Source: Sipunculus nudus (taxonomy: Eukaryota; Annelida; Sipuncula; Golfingiida; Sipunculidae). Taken from it: DNA of 64,000 nt. The position numbers were made by a program, and so were the translations under genes. Positions 51,688 through 63,878 of this stretch are shown here, in pieces; position 1 is the stretch's first letter, and each line of letters starts with the position of its first letter. Location: assembly GCA_026874595.1 (NCBI GenBank), contig CM049306.1, positions 108,953,142-109,017,141 on the forward strand, read 5' to 3'. The notes beneath the pieces are model-generated. The model ran no database searches, was not told where the DNA came from, and worked only from the letters and a program-made list of their open reading frames with translations.

Positions 51688-54600
51688 AAACAAGGGACAT
51701 AAACACTAATTAACTGTGAAAAAAGTCTGAGAGGTAATACAGGCCATGGATAATATGACTGGTTTAAATTGATGAGTAAGGAGTTGTTGCAAAATAATAT
51801 TTGTGATATGACAGTGTGTTTTCTAACTGAACCATGTGAGCAGTTTATAAACAAAGGACCCACGGGTCACAGCGCTCAGCTGCTATATATGATAAAAAAT
51901 ATGATTTGGGAAAGAGGCACAAGCTGGTTTTGTGTGGTAATAAATATAAGCTTTATTATGAGTTGCTGGTGTTTAGCTTATGTATGATTTTGATAGTATC
52001 TTTGAAGACAGGGAAGAGGATTGATTTCATTTATTTTATTAACAAATGAACTGCTATTGTCACACAGATTTTGACTTGGCCATATAACTTATAAGCAGCA
52101 CATATAATAAAAGAGTTTAACTATTTATTAAAATTTAATAACAAATATTGTGCCAATATAATATTTATTAAAAAAAAATATAAGAAAATCATGATTTTTT
52201 AAAATAAAATATAACTGAAATGATTATTCAAATAATATTATAGAATATATTCATGAATGCATTCATGAATACATTTTGAAAGTATCTGCACAGGTATTCA
52301 AATACTTTCATTTTTACCTGAATTCCCATTCTAATGCAATAAATTTTTTTAATGCAGTACATATTCATATTTGTATTCAAATACATTTGCAAAGCATTTG
52401 TACCATGTCTAGTATTTATTCAGTTTTAGCCAAACAATGATGTTGAGAATCCAGAATATACAAAATTCATAAATTTAAATAATGATCATAAGTACCTTGT
52501 TTTATGGCTTTTATTTATATTTAAAAAAATAAATGTAATATATTCACTTTGGACTACTTTCACATCAATCTACATTCTAGACGCAGTAGGAATCTAGATT
52601 AATATTATCAACTGCATCTTTGTCTATCATTAATTTCTTTCATATGATCCCTAATGATTAGTAATGAATTATATGATTTATTTTTTTTATCATTAAAATT
52701 TAACTGGAAAAATACCATAGGTGACTGCATGGTGTTATTTGGAATAACATTGACATTGACATTCTATCCATCCATTCAAGATTCTTACATCATCAGTAAT
52801 TGCAAGTTAATTTTCTGTTACTCATCAACTAACAAATCCTTTTCTATTAATTTTTATTTAATTTGTTATAAAAAACCAATATTAAATTATTTATTTATTG
52901 TTTATTGTTATGTTGTTTTTCAAAACAACTACTAGATGAGTTGGGTTGGACACCTGGATCAATTGTGGCTGGGCATTAGCTGCCTGGCTGCCCCAGTGTA
53001 AGCTTTGCTCAAGCATGCATAATCTGATGAAAGGTCAACAAGGTCAACATACAGGTGACTGAAGAGGGGCTGGATTGAGCCTGGGTCTGACATGGTCTCA
53101 TAAAAACATTAATAAAAGCTACAATATTTGGCCAATTTCTTTCAGCTTTCTAAACTACAAAGATGTAATCCTTATGTGTGCATGATATGAAAATTATATC
53201 AACAGTGCTCTCAGGAAACAAACGTGCCATGGTCAAAGTTGGGCAAAATTTAAGGTACTAATTTTATATTTATACCAATAACTTATAAAATTTGAAAAAT
53301 TCAGAACTAATTTTTGGTATTCAATTGAATCTTGATTAAATAATGTTACATCCCTGACAAAAAATCTCTAGCTTCAGCAATCCTCTTGTTAAGGGAATAA
53401 ATATATTTCTTGATTTTTTAAAAAGTGCATTATGTTTGGGCCCATAACTTAAAACAATTATGCAATACTGACATCATTTCTGGCATGTGCATAGCGAATG
53501 TATAGAAAAATATGTATATTATATATGATCAAAGTCAGATCAGTGGTTCTGATATTAGGCAGTCATACAGTGTAACAATGGGTTTTTAATGGAAAAATGA
53601 AGTTTTTCATTAATATTTCGAAGGAATTAAGTCCTAGTGATCAAATTCTTGGCATGGTAGGGGATTTTGGAGACATCTAACTGAATGCCAAATTTAAGGA
53701 ACTTAGAGCTGAAGCTGGGGAGCTGAGCTCTAGCAAACTGCATAACACTAGCTTGATGTAAACAATATGTGACATGGTGCTTGAAAACTTGAATAAAATC
53801 TACAGTTTTTGATCAACTGGTTTCAAATTTTCGGTGTTAACAGACAAAATGCTAACAAAAACATGCTGTGAAAATTAACTCTACAGTCCTTACAGGAAAA
53901 AAAATGTGCCATGGTCAAACTTGGGCAAAATTTAAGGTACCAATTTTATATTTTTGCCAATATTTAAAAAAATTTAACAGATTTTGATCTAATTTTTGGT
54001 ATTCAATTAAATTTTGATAAATTAAAGTTGTATCACTGAAAAAAAGTCCCTACCTTTAACACTTTTGGTCTCAAGTGACCAAATATATTTTCTGATTTTT
54101 TTACAGTCCATTATGTTTGGGCCCATTTGATATTAGGCAGTCCTGAAGTGTGGAAATAGATTTCTAATAAAAATTGAGGTTTTCCTTAATATCTCAAAGG
54201 AACGAAGTCCTATTGACCCAATTTTCGGTATGGTAGGAGATTTTGGGGACATCTAACTGTATGGCAAATTTCAGATTGGTAGGTCCAATGGTGTCGAAAC
54301 GTGCCAGTCTTACAGATGGACATACGGACAGACAGACGGACGGACGACGGACAATGGACCACGACTATAGCTCAGATGACTTATAGTCAGCTGAGCTAAA
54401 AAAGATCAATATTATTACCATGATCATTGGTTTGCTCTTTGTTAAGTTGTTGACATATTCAGCAGCTGACACATAGTTAGGACTAACTTTTTTATTATTC
54501 CATGTTATTTTCAATTTAATAAATTTTATACATTTGCAATACACAAAATGACTAACATCCCTACTGCACAGGTGTGAGGACTAAATGGCAATGGGGGGGG

Positions 54601-56221
54601 GGGGGGGATGGTGTGAGTTACAACACCTCTGCATATACATACAGGATTTGAAATATGAAATATAATTCCATGTTGCTTACATGAAAAAAAAACGATTCAT
54701 GATTATTTAATATTTAAAAATAAATAGACAGATGGACAAACAGAGCTGTTCACTTTATTTCCCATTCTGCTGAAACAGAAAAATAATGACCAAATCTTTG
54801 CATTAGATCCTTATATTTTTTTTAATATCAAATCTTTTTCAAGTGTTTAAATTTTATAAATTTGCAATGTAACATATATTTCTGAATATATAAGTTGATT
54901 CACAATTCTAAATGACACCATCATTATCCCATATTTTGCTCATTCAGCATTATATTACACAGATGCATTTCTATTTCAAAGAAATTTATTTTCAGATTAA
55001 TAAATATCTGAAAATATAAATTGATCCAGAATTCACAATTCTAAACTGCACTATTATTTATCCATAATTTGGCTCATTTATTTTCTCATAATGCATGCTG
55101 ACAGGTTTAATTATATTTTAATTTGTTAAAATTATTTAAAATGAAATTACACATATTAAACATATGCTACATTACCTCTGGATTACTCTTTGAAATACTA
55201 TCTCAAGTCAAGTTTTGTACATTGGAGTGGAAACAGCATACAGTTAAGAAAATACAGTTTCAGTGATAACAATTATTGCATTACACTTAGTGAATATTGC
55301 TGTGTGTGGGGGGATTGGGACAGGGGTAAGGGGGGGGGGGGGGGGAGATGGGTGATATGACAATAACTCTACACCTGTGACAGCAGGGATGGTCAACCAG
55401 TGTTGCTTCACTAATAAGGTTCCCAGGCAGAGCTGAACTAACCAGAAGTGGGCTGCCTGGGGCTTGACAAAGCTAGCAAATACAATAGACCCTCCAAATA
55501 AATATTCAATTTCTAGCCTAATTTTTCAGTTTTCATTTTCAAATTTCAGATTTTAAAATATTTAGTACTTATTTATACATACTAGTGCTTATAGCAAAAA
55601 AATTTGCTATGGTCAAAGTTGGGCAAATTTTAAGGTACTGATTTTACAAATATGCTAAGAACTTAAACAATCTGATCTTCTGATCTGATTTATTGAACAT
55701 AAATAAATCTTGATTAAATAAAGTTATATCCTTGGGAAAAAAGTCTCTAGCTTCAACAATTCTCTTGTTAGGTGAGTACATATATTTCCTGAATTTTTAC
55801 AAAGTGCATTATGTTTGAGCCAATAACTAATTACTTAAAAAATTTCTGCAATAGTGACTCAATTTCTGGCATGTACATAGGAAATATATGCAGGAATGGT
55901 AATATCAAACATGAATACAATAACACCAGTGGTTTTCACAGTGGGTTATTTTGTAGTGTAACAATAGGTTTTTACTGGAAAATTGAGGTTTTCCCTTAAA
56001 TTCTCAAAGGAAGGAAGTCCTAGTGACCAAGTGTTCGGTTTAGTAGGAGAACTTGGGGACATTTAAATGTTTGTAGCATTTTGGATTTGTAGGTCCAATT
56101 GTTTCAAAACATGCCTTGTTAATGGATGGCCAGACAGACAGACAGATGGCAAGAAGGACGGATGATGGACAAAGGACCATCACTATAGCTCAGAGGACTC
56201 ATAGTCAGCTGAGCTAAAAAG
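51688..56221 (+). mobile_element. Hairpin-ended dispersed repeat, copy 3 (outer, interrupted)
   Basis: The left part 51688-51848 matches 24488-24715 and the right part 54404-56216 matches 24720-28103, so one element is split by another. It ends with the hairpin at 56186-56216. It includes homopolymers of 15 G (54593-54607) and 16 G (55330-55345) at places equivalent to the G-tracts in copy 1. Confidence 0.7.
51849..54403 (+). mobile_element. Hairpin-ended dispersed repeat, copy 4 (inner, nested)
   Basis: It begins aaacaaaggacccacgggtc, acagcgctcagctg and ends tagctcagatgacttatagt, cagctgagctaaaaaa. It lies inside copy 3, whose left arm stops at gtgagcagttt and resumes at gatcaatattattaccatga. 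The uninterrupted equivalent is at 24705-24750. It is noncoding. Confidence 0.75.
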
Positions 56222-58600
56222 AAAAAGTTAAATTTCTTATCTATGTTTTGCACTCCAGTGGCCCTAATAAAAATCGCCCAAAATCTGGACCTAAATATTG
56301 ATACAGACAAGACATCATAGACTGCTATAAGGCTCCCCCTCCTTTGGGTTCAGCGAGTATATGGCTGTGTCCAAATTACAAGCTGAGCCTTACTTATAAA
56401 GGATTATTCTATGAGACAAGTCATTAAGCCGGGCACCTCAGGTATCTAACTCATCACGAGTTAGGAGATGTCTGTCGTTCCAGGAGAATCATCACTGAGA
56501 TATATCTGTCCACAAAAGACGCCCTCACATGGGTATCCCGTCTCCAGGCGTAAATATTATGACCATTCAGTCCTGATCTAGGTCCTGATGAGAGCGCCCT
56601 CTATTATCTCACAGCTGGTGATTGAAAACAATGTCTGGACAGCTGACGGACAAACTGGCCATGCCATTAGGCAGCTAAGGGCACACAAGGTCAATTATAC
56701 AGTACACTTGCCAGGAGGCCATGCTGTGTTAAAGACAACTTAACAGCTTTTCCAGCCAGTATTGGCAATGACCTTTCTGACCCTATGTAGCCGATCTACT
56801 CACTGGATATCAAGAACATTTGTCTACAGAATATATGACCATGGAACCTTTGTCCGAGGAAAATTAAGTATAGACTATATATAACAACCATTTGTCTAAA
56901 TATTATATGGCCAATGGTACTGGTGCAAGGAAATAAATTATTTGATCTGTGTGATAAAGCTAAATACAAATTATGTTTGTTTGTTTGAATAATTTTACTG
57001 GAGAACAATAAGAATACAATGATTAAGATACAAGTACCTGCAGTGTATTAAAAGAAAAAGGCACAGGTCTGGGGGGTAAGATTTGCCTGTTGCCATTCAA
57101 TACAGAAGATGAATTAGACAGCATTGTTGATATAGCAAAATTGCAAGTTATCCCCACAGATTGTAATGGTTGAAGTATTGTTTAGAGGACTGAGTGACAG
57201 TGATGTGGGTGACTGTGATACAGAAGAGGAGAGGATGTTTGGTAGTGGTTGTGAGAATGTGGAGTCAGAGGAATGAGACTGGATCACAGGAAGCTGTTTA
57301 CAGATAAGTCTTGTTACAAGTTAGGTAGACCACTCTCAATCATTTTTATTTTTATTTTAACTTAATTATGATATTTTGAAATTTGCCATAATAATAAATA
57401 ATAAAACTTGTTCAAATAGACTGGTGTTGTATTCTGTGTTAATGCATAATGGCAAAAAGAATCGAGACAAATTATGTTTATTAATGTCTGTCTGGAATAC
57501 AATTTACAATAATTGACCAAAGCATGTTGAGAATCTCACTGTTGCTGAATATGTAATAGCATTTAATGTAATATGGATATACATTGTTCACTAAATCTGC
57601 ACTTATTGTTAAAGATAAATTGGACATTTGATTATCCACTGAAATATTTAATGAGGCATCTTATACTGGACAGCATGTCTGTTGTATTCCAGGATTTGTT
57701 TTCCTCAGGAGTCTACAAGACACAATTTCTAAAGGATCATTGGCCATGGAAGATTGGTCCACAGAACTACATGGAAGAAAATGCATGACCATTTATCTAT
57801 ATAACACTGAACCCAGAACTACAGTCCACAGAAGTTTCCCATTAAATTCACAAAGAATGTATGAACTTCACAGTCTTCAGACTTCATCAACCATGAGTGT
57901 AAATGGTAACAGAATCACAAGAAACAAATCACATGACCCACTAGTTAACAGAGCACACAAACTGATAAGAATCTATCATTAAATCCAATATCATGTCGGT
58001 TATATGTAAGAAACTAGAGAAAATAATTATCACACATCCATCTTGAGAGATCAGTCTACCTTCTGGTGAATGTATTTAACTGCAATTTACCAAAAGTAAC
58101 GACCTGATGCAATACCTGAACCAGTCTATGAAGATAAAACGTCAGGTCAAGGAGTAAACACCGTTCTCATCTCGTATACATTAAATCATGATGATACTGC
58201 CCAGAAAATAACTCAAGGCCATATTTTATGACCGCTGACTTGATGCTCAGACAGAAGCTGTGCCCAGTGTGAATGTAATACACAAGATCACGCAGCGAGT
58301 TTTTTAAAGGGAGCCTTGGTATGCTAATGCCATAACATATGGATGGAAATTATAAATAAGCCTGAAGCTCTGAGAGTCTACCACTGTGTACTTGTGTTGA
58401 AGTACAATGTGTGGAAACAACCATGAGCTAATTACAGGCTGTTTACTACTGAACCTTAGGTATACCTGAGTATTTAAAGGACAGGAAAAGGCGATTTAAA
58501 TTTTACTGAAAAAGTTGCCTTTAAGTCAAATTAAAAATATCAAGTCAATAGGGTTATAAAATTTGCCATTTTAACAAATATTCTGGTGCACAAAAGTTCA
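56222..58600. other. Noncoding upstream region with one exon-like segment
   Basis: Apart from the candidate exon at 57038-57124 and the Ser/Pro-rich open stretch just beyond it (to about 57280), nothing is recognised. Confidence 0.4.
57038..57124 (-). CDS. Candidate alternative first coding exon upstream of the kinase
   Basis: There are 29 codons from ATG, beginning MLSNSSSVLNGNRQILPP and ending PFSFNTLQ, followed at once by a donor CAG|gtacttg in phase 0. The first known kinase exon (46126) also begins in phase 0. The same frame stays open about 20 codons further upstream. The next frame over is open and Ser/Pro/Thr-rich from about 57280 to about 57110, which resembles coding more than the surrounding AT-rich DNA does. 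No homologue is recognised, and the usual PCTAIRE N-terminus (ending in STE before DINKR) is not seen. It could equally be chance or a UTR exon. Confidence 0.25.
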
Positions 58601-58611
58601 ATAAGTGTAGG

Positions 58612-58685
58612 AGATTTAGGACATGGAATTTTCAGACTTGGATGTTTCAGACCAGGACATTCAGGACTAAAATTTTTCAGAAAGG
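58612..58685 (-). repeat. Degenerate inverted relative of the 59.2-kb minisatellite
   Basis: On the minus strand it reads gtcctgaatgtcctggtctg, aaacatccaagtctg, which matches the unit of the array at 59240-60085 with several substitutions, but in opposite orientation. Confidence 0.7.
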
Positions 58686-59239
58686 CCATTTTATATGGGG
58701 GATATTTCAGCCATTCAGCATTATACATTTCCACATATGGGGATTATTCATAGGGATTAATAACAGAATGTCTTAAAATAGTTAACATAATAACAGAAAT
58801 GTTAACAACTATATTTTTCCATTTAGATTGTGACTAAGTTATAAATTTTCATAATGAATTATCATAGGCAACATGAATACAACTTCAATTGACCTTTGTA
58901 GAGTTATTCACATGGCAGACTTTTGACATCCTTTTTACCAACCTTTCATGTAGTTCATTTACCAGTCTAATAAAAGCATTGCTTCAATTTTTCAGTGGTT
59001 CAATATCTACCATTTTCAACTCCTAATGATTATGAAGCAAGTGTAAAGTGCTGTTAACCCCTAAAATAACACTGTTCTTAAAACTGCTATATCATGAAAC
59101 AAAGAAAGGTTCAAAGATTATATTTAAAATATTTATTTTAAGACATCTACTATTAATCCTTGTTAATCATCCCTGTTCATGGAACACTAAAATATTGACA
59201 CAGCCAAAATTTCCTCCTATGTGAACAGGCTCTCCTAAA

Positions 59240-60085
59240 TGTCCTAGTCAACAACATCCTAGTCCAGAATGTCCTGGTCCAAAACATCCAAGTCCAAAAT
59301 GTCCTGGTCCAAAACATCCTAGTCCAGAATGTCCTGGTCCAAAACATCCTAGTCCAGAATCTCTTGGTCCAAAATGTCCTAAGCCAGAATGTCCTGGTCC
59401 AAAATATCCTAGTCCAGAATGTACTGGTCCAAAACATCCTAGTCCAGAATGTCCTGGTCCAAAACATCCTAGTCCAGAATGTCCTGGTCCAAAACATCCT
59501 AGTCCAGAATGTCCTGGTCCAAAACATCCTAGTCCAGAATGTCCTGGTCTAAAACATCCTGCCCCAGAATCTCTTGGTCCAAAATGTCCTAGTCCAGAAT
59601 GTCCTGGTCCAATACATTCTAGTCCAGAATGTCCTGGTCCAAAATATCCTAGTCCAGAATGTCCTGGTCCAAAATATCCTAGTCCAGAATGTCCTGGTCC
59701 AAAACATCCTAGTCCAGAATGTCCTGGTCCAAAATGTCCTAGTCCAGAATGTACTGGTCCAATGCATCCTAGTCCAGTATGTCCTGGTCCAATATATCCT
59801 AGTCCAGAATGTCGGGGTCCAAAATATCCTAGTCCAGAATGTCCTGGTCTAAAACATCCTAGTCCAGAGTGTCCTGGTCCAAAACATCCTGCTCCAGAAT
59901 CTCTTGGTCCAAAATGTCCTAGTCCAGAATGTCCTGGTCCAATACATCCTAGTCAAGAATGTCCTGGTCCAATATATCCTAGTCCAGAATGTCCTGGTCC
60001 AAAATATCCTAGTCCAGAATGTCCTGGTCCAAAATATCCTAGTCCAGAATGTCCTGGTCCAAAATGTCCTAGTCCTAAAAGCCTG
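59240..60085. repeat. 30-bp minisatellite (gtccagaatgtcctggtcca)
   Basis: About 28 copies of a 30-bp unit, gtccagaatgtcctggtcca, aaacatccta, itself two related 15-bp halves. Both strands are open for long stretches because the unit is ten codons: Pro-Ser-Pro-Glu-Cys-Pro-Gly-Pro-Lys on plus, Phe-Trp-Thr-Arg on minus. No start, splice or flanking coding evidence supports a gene. Confidence 0.95.
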
Positions 60086-61737
60086 AGTCTGAAATGTCCG
60101 TCCAACATGGGTAACAGCCAAAAGATGTGAAGAGAGATGACATCTCAGTGACAACACAAACAGAATATAACACTGAGGGGATATAGCTTCAGTCCAGCTG
60201 GTATATTTGGCTGAGAGATCAATAAAGAAAGCTTTACAAATTTTTGTTGAATTCCCATCAGCTGACTCTCTGAAGCCTTCAAATGTTGTCTTGTATCATG
60301 TGATACATCGTTCATTAATTCCACTGTAACTGATATCACAAGAACACCCTCATTTTTCCTCCAAGGTCATTGCTGTATCCTTAGAAGACACCAAAGATAA
60401 AGGAAACAGGAACACGCAGACAGAAAAATACTGAAAATGATCCACAGTCACTTCTTTTATCTTTGCTCTTAGTCATCAGTAATAAAGCAAACATTTATAA
60501 AAGACCCAGTCCTAGTCTATACATATAAAATACACAACTCATTGAAAGTAAGATTTAAAAGTTAACTGCGGTTCAGCTGTGCTAAATTAACTTGGAGGGA
60601 AACCTACACTCCCAGACCTTAGATCTCTGTGCCAACCACATACAAGCTCCCATGGACTGGCCAGATGTTGGCCATTATCACAGCAGTCCCCTGTCCTTCT
60701 GGATAAATCACATTACTCGGATTAGTCAATCTTAAAACTTTAAATCAAATTTATCTATCAATAAACTACCACTCTGATGACGCCACCTGCGTTAATTCTG
60801 GAGGACGATGAAGATTGATATCTCCTTTCAGAAATAAAACCAAGTGAAGTACCTTCAAATCCATTTATTGATATCAATGTAAGTAAAGGAATGATTCCAC
60901 AGGTGCTGGTGATAATGCTGAGTACTTGCATCCCACAAAGATATATTATCAATATGTAAATTACATCTATGACAACCATGTCATAATTTACTGACAAGTA
61001 TAAAACCATAAATGAACATATGGCCAGCATGGCCAGTTCATCCCAGGATCAGTTACAGCCGCCTGCCATAATAGATCAGGATTACGAGGACGATGCAACT
61101 GATGCCAAAGAATTCATAAAATTAAGCAATTAAGTTGTATATAAAAAAAAATTTATGCCATATCTGCATGTTCTTAATCCATATTTGGGAATTTTAAAGT
61201 TCAGGCATCACTGTGACCTATCATCTTAACATTTATAAGGTATGACATATAACACCTGGACAATATTGAAATAAACTTAAAAGTTTTATTTCCTTGTGAA
61301 ACTTGGAATGGAGGATGTATTATAAACAACGCCCTACAATTCACAAGTAAGCAGAAAGTTTACAAGCACTTGAAAAGTACTTGTATTTGAATTGGCTTAA
61401 TGCTTTAACCGAAAATATTTATAACTACATTATATACAGGTATGCATGGTACTCTACTGTTAACAAAGACTGATTTAAGAATTCATTCTCTTACAAAATG
61501 TATGATACCTAGTAGGTGGTTCATTTTTTTTTTCTTCTTTAACTTCCGACATCATGGAAAAGGATGTACTGTAAACTTACAAAGTTATTCAAGCTTGTGT
61601 AAAAATGGTGGGCAGATATTGTAGGACAGATTAAATACATGCATCAGAGCATCAACAGAGAATAACAAAGGATCAAAGAACAAATCTGGATACAGGAACA
61701 TTTGGATGAATAAATATTAGATAGTATTAAAGTGATA
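60086..61737. other. Noncoding, with one small plus-strand open frame
   Basis: Nothing is recognised other than the 37-codon frame at 61020-61133. Confidence 0.4.
61020..61133 (+). CDS. Small open frame of unknown status (37 aa)
   Basis: It reads from ATG as MASMASSSQDQLQPP, continues IIDQDYEDDATDAKEF and ends IKLSN then TAA. Its composition (acidic, balanced codons) is unlike the surrounding AT-rich sequence, and it has a second in-frame ATG. I do not recognise a family. It may be a short protein, the 5' exon of a plus-strand gene, or chance. No splice structure was resolved. Confidence 0.2.
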   Translation: MASMASSSQDQLQPPAIIDQDYEDDATDAKEFIKLSN

Positions 61738-63878
61738 TGTCAGAGACGAGATTGAAATCCAGGCGGATTTTAAATTAGCCTAGACGAGATTGCGATTGTG
61801 ATCTCGCCTAGGCGAGATTGCAATTGTGATCTCGGCTAGACAGATTTTAAACTCGCCTAGACGAGATCACAATCGCAATCTCGCCTAGGCGAGATTAAAA
61901 TCCATCATGAAGCAGGCCAGGATTTTAATCTCGCCTAGGCGAGTTTAAAATCTGTCTGGTGTCATCCAGGCAAGTTTAGAATCTGCCTGATATCACTTAG
62001 GCGAGTTTAAAATCTGCCTAGGCGAGATTAAAATAGTGATCTGATCTAATTTCATAATAAATTATGCATTGTAATTGACTTATGAAAGATGTTTTCAGTC
62101 AGATTTTCAATATTTTAACACTGAATGGTTATGTATATTTCACAAGTAATATATTAATTAATATTTACAGAATATTATATTATAAATGTAATAATTAACA
62201 TTAATTTTGGGAATGGAATATTTTATATTATATATTTTTTATTAATATGGTTATGTATAGTTCACAAGTAATATATATTAATTAATATTTACAGAATATT
62301 ATAATATTTATGTTATAATTAACATTAATTTTTTTATTGTATATTTTTATTAATAAACTAGGTAATATGAAACTTACATTGGTAATGTATATGGCATTTT
62401 TAAATTATATATGATGTGGGCTGCTGCTGATTATTTACATAATAATTTTGTTGTCAATATTAATTTGAAGGAAAACTGGTATTAGTAATATTAGTAATGT
62501 AGTATTTTAAAAAGACAAAAGGAGACATAGCTCATTTATTTTTTATCAATATAATTCAATGCATGTTCACATGCATAAATGATCTATTAATCTATGAATC
62601 TAGAAATCATATCTTCTCTGATATGATATAATACTGTCAAAAAAAGGCAGTTATCTTGTAACACAGTCTACATGAATATTGAAGCTTCACAAAATCCCTC
62701 ACAAAACATTAAAAAAAAGATCAGAAGAATATTATATACATTAGAAGAAAAGACTAAATAAGACAAAGAAATATTTACATATATACATCTGTGTATCAAC
62801 TTTTACCTTTTCTCATATGATGTTCAATTACCAAAAAAAGGATGGTGTATCAAAGTCCATCATAAATACTGATACCCTGCATATTTTGTACCATAAGTGT
62901 ACATGTTTTGACTGTTGAGTGTTGAATACCTGGGTGAAAAGAAACATTTGAACTATATCAACCAACTAATTTGTTCTGTTTGTCCTGTAAGAATTATCAA
63001 ATAGGATGGTTGTTTATGTTAATGTGAAATATACTTTTAAAATAGTGAAGTAATAGCTATCTAGACTAATCTATCTATCTGTCTATCTATCTATCTATGA
63101 TTGATTCAGTATGCAAGTGGATGACTTTTTCCCCCAGATTTGCTCCTTATAATATCTCATAAGTGTGCTTCAGTATACCTCCTGTTACTCTCTAATTGCC
63201 ATATATTTAAATACAATTACAAATTATTTTTTGTAAAAATTATTAGTGATATTTACAATCCCAAGTTTGTTAAGAAAACTGGGAAAAAAATAAAGATAAA
63301 TTAATGTTTAGCAAATCATTGGTATGATATGGATGCTGTAGACCACATGAAACACATCAAAGGTGCAAGTAAAAATTAAATATCTATTTCATAATTCTAT
63401 TTCCAAAAATAATGTTAATTATTACATGATTAATTATTACATTACTGTAAAAAGTTAATTATTACATTAATACTATAATATTCTGTAAATATTAATAAAT
63501 ATTTTACCTGTTAACTATATGTAACCATTCAGTGTTAAAATATTGAAAATCCGACTGAAAACATCTTTCATATGTCAATTACAATGCTTAATATATTAGG
63601 AAATTAGATCAGATCACTATTTTAATCTCCCCTAGGCAGATTTTAAACTCGCCTGGATGACACCAGACAGATTTTAATCCCGCCTAGGTGAGATTAAAAT
63701 CCTGGCCTGCTCCATGATGGATTTTAATCTCGCCTAGGATAGATTGCGATTGGGATCTCGTCTAGGCGAGTTTTAAAATCCATCTAGCCGAGATCACAAT
63801 TGCAATCTCGCCTATCACAATCGCAATCTCGTCTAGGCGAATTTAAAATCCGCCTGGATTTCAATCTCGTCTCTGACA
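61738..63878. mobile_element. Foldback element with long inverted repeats (2.14 kb)
   Basis: It begins tgtcagagacgagattgaaa and ends with the exact complement, ctctgaca at 63871-63878. It is flanked by GATA on both sides (61734-61737, 63879-63882), a possible 4-bp target duplication. The arms match for roughly 450 bp (61738-62190 against 63425-63878). They are full of the perfect 16-bp palindrome tctcgcctaggcgaga and variants. The interior is AT-rich with a local duplication (62127-62330) and no coding frame. Confidence 0.85.
63068..63100. repeat. (CTAT)n microsatellite
   Basis: Eight tetranucleotide units with one ctgt variant, inside the foldback element. Confidence 0.9.

Noticed and set aside
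48409-53000. Short open frames shared by the two large repeats (MSPRSPTKPK-type and others)
   Set aside because: They recur only because the noncoding repeat recurs; they differ by frameshifts between copies and match no known domain.
59177-60157. Proline-rich and FWTR-rich open frames as genes
   Set aside because: Explained by a 30-bp minisatellite that is a multiple of three; kept only as a low-interest finding.
60758-61030. 90-residue minus-strand open frame ending in a Ser-rich stretch
   Set aside because: Hydrophobic AT-driven sequence with no recognised domain; possible splice sites around its end have no pyrimidine tract, so I could not support an exon.
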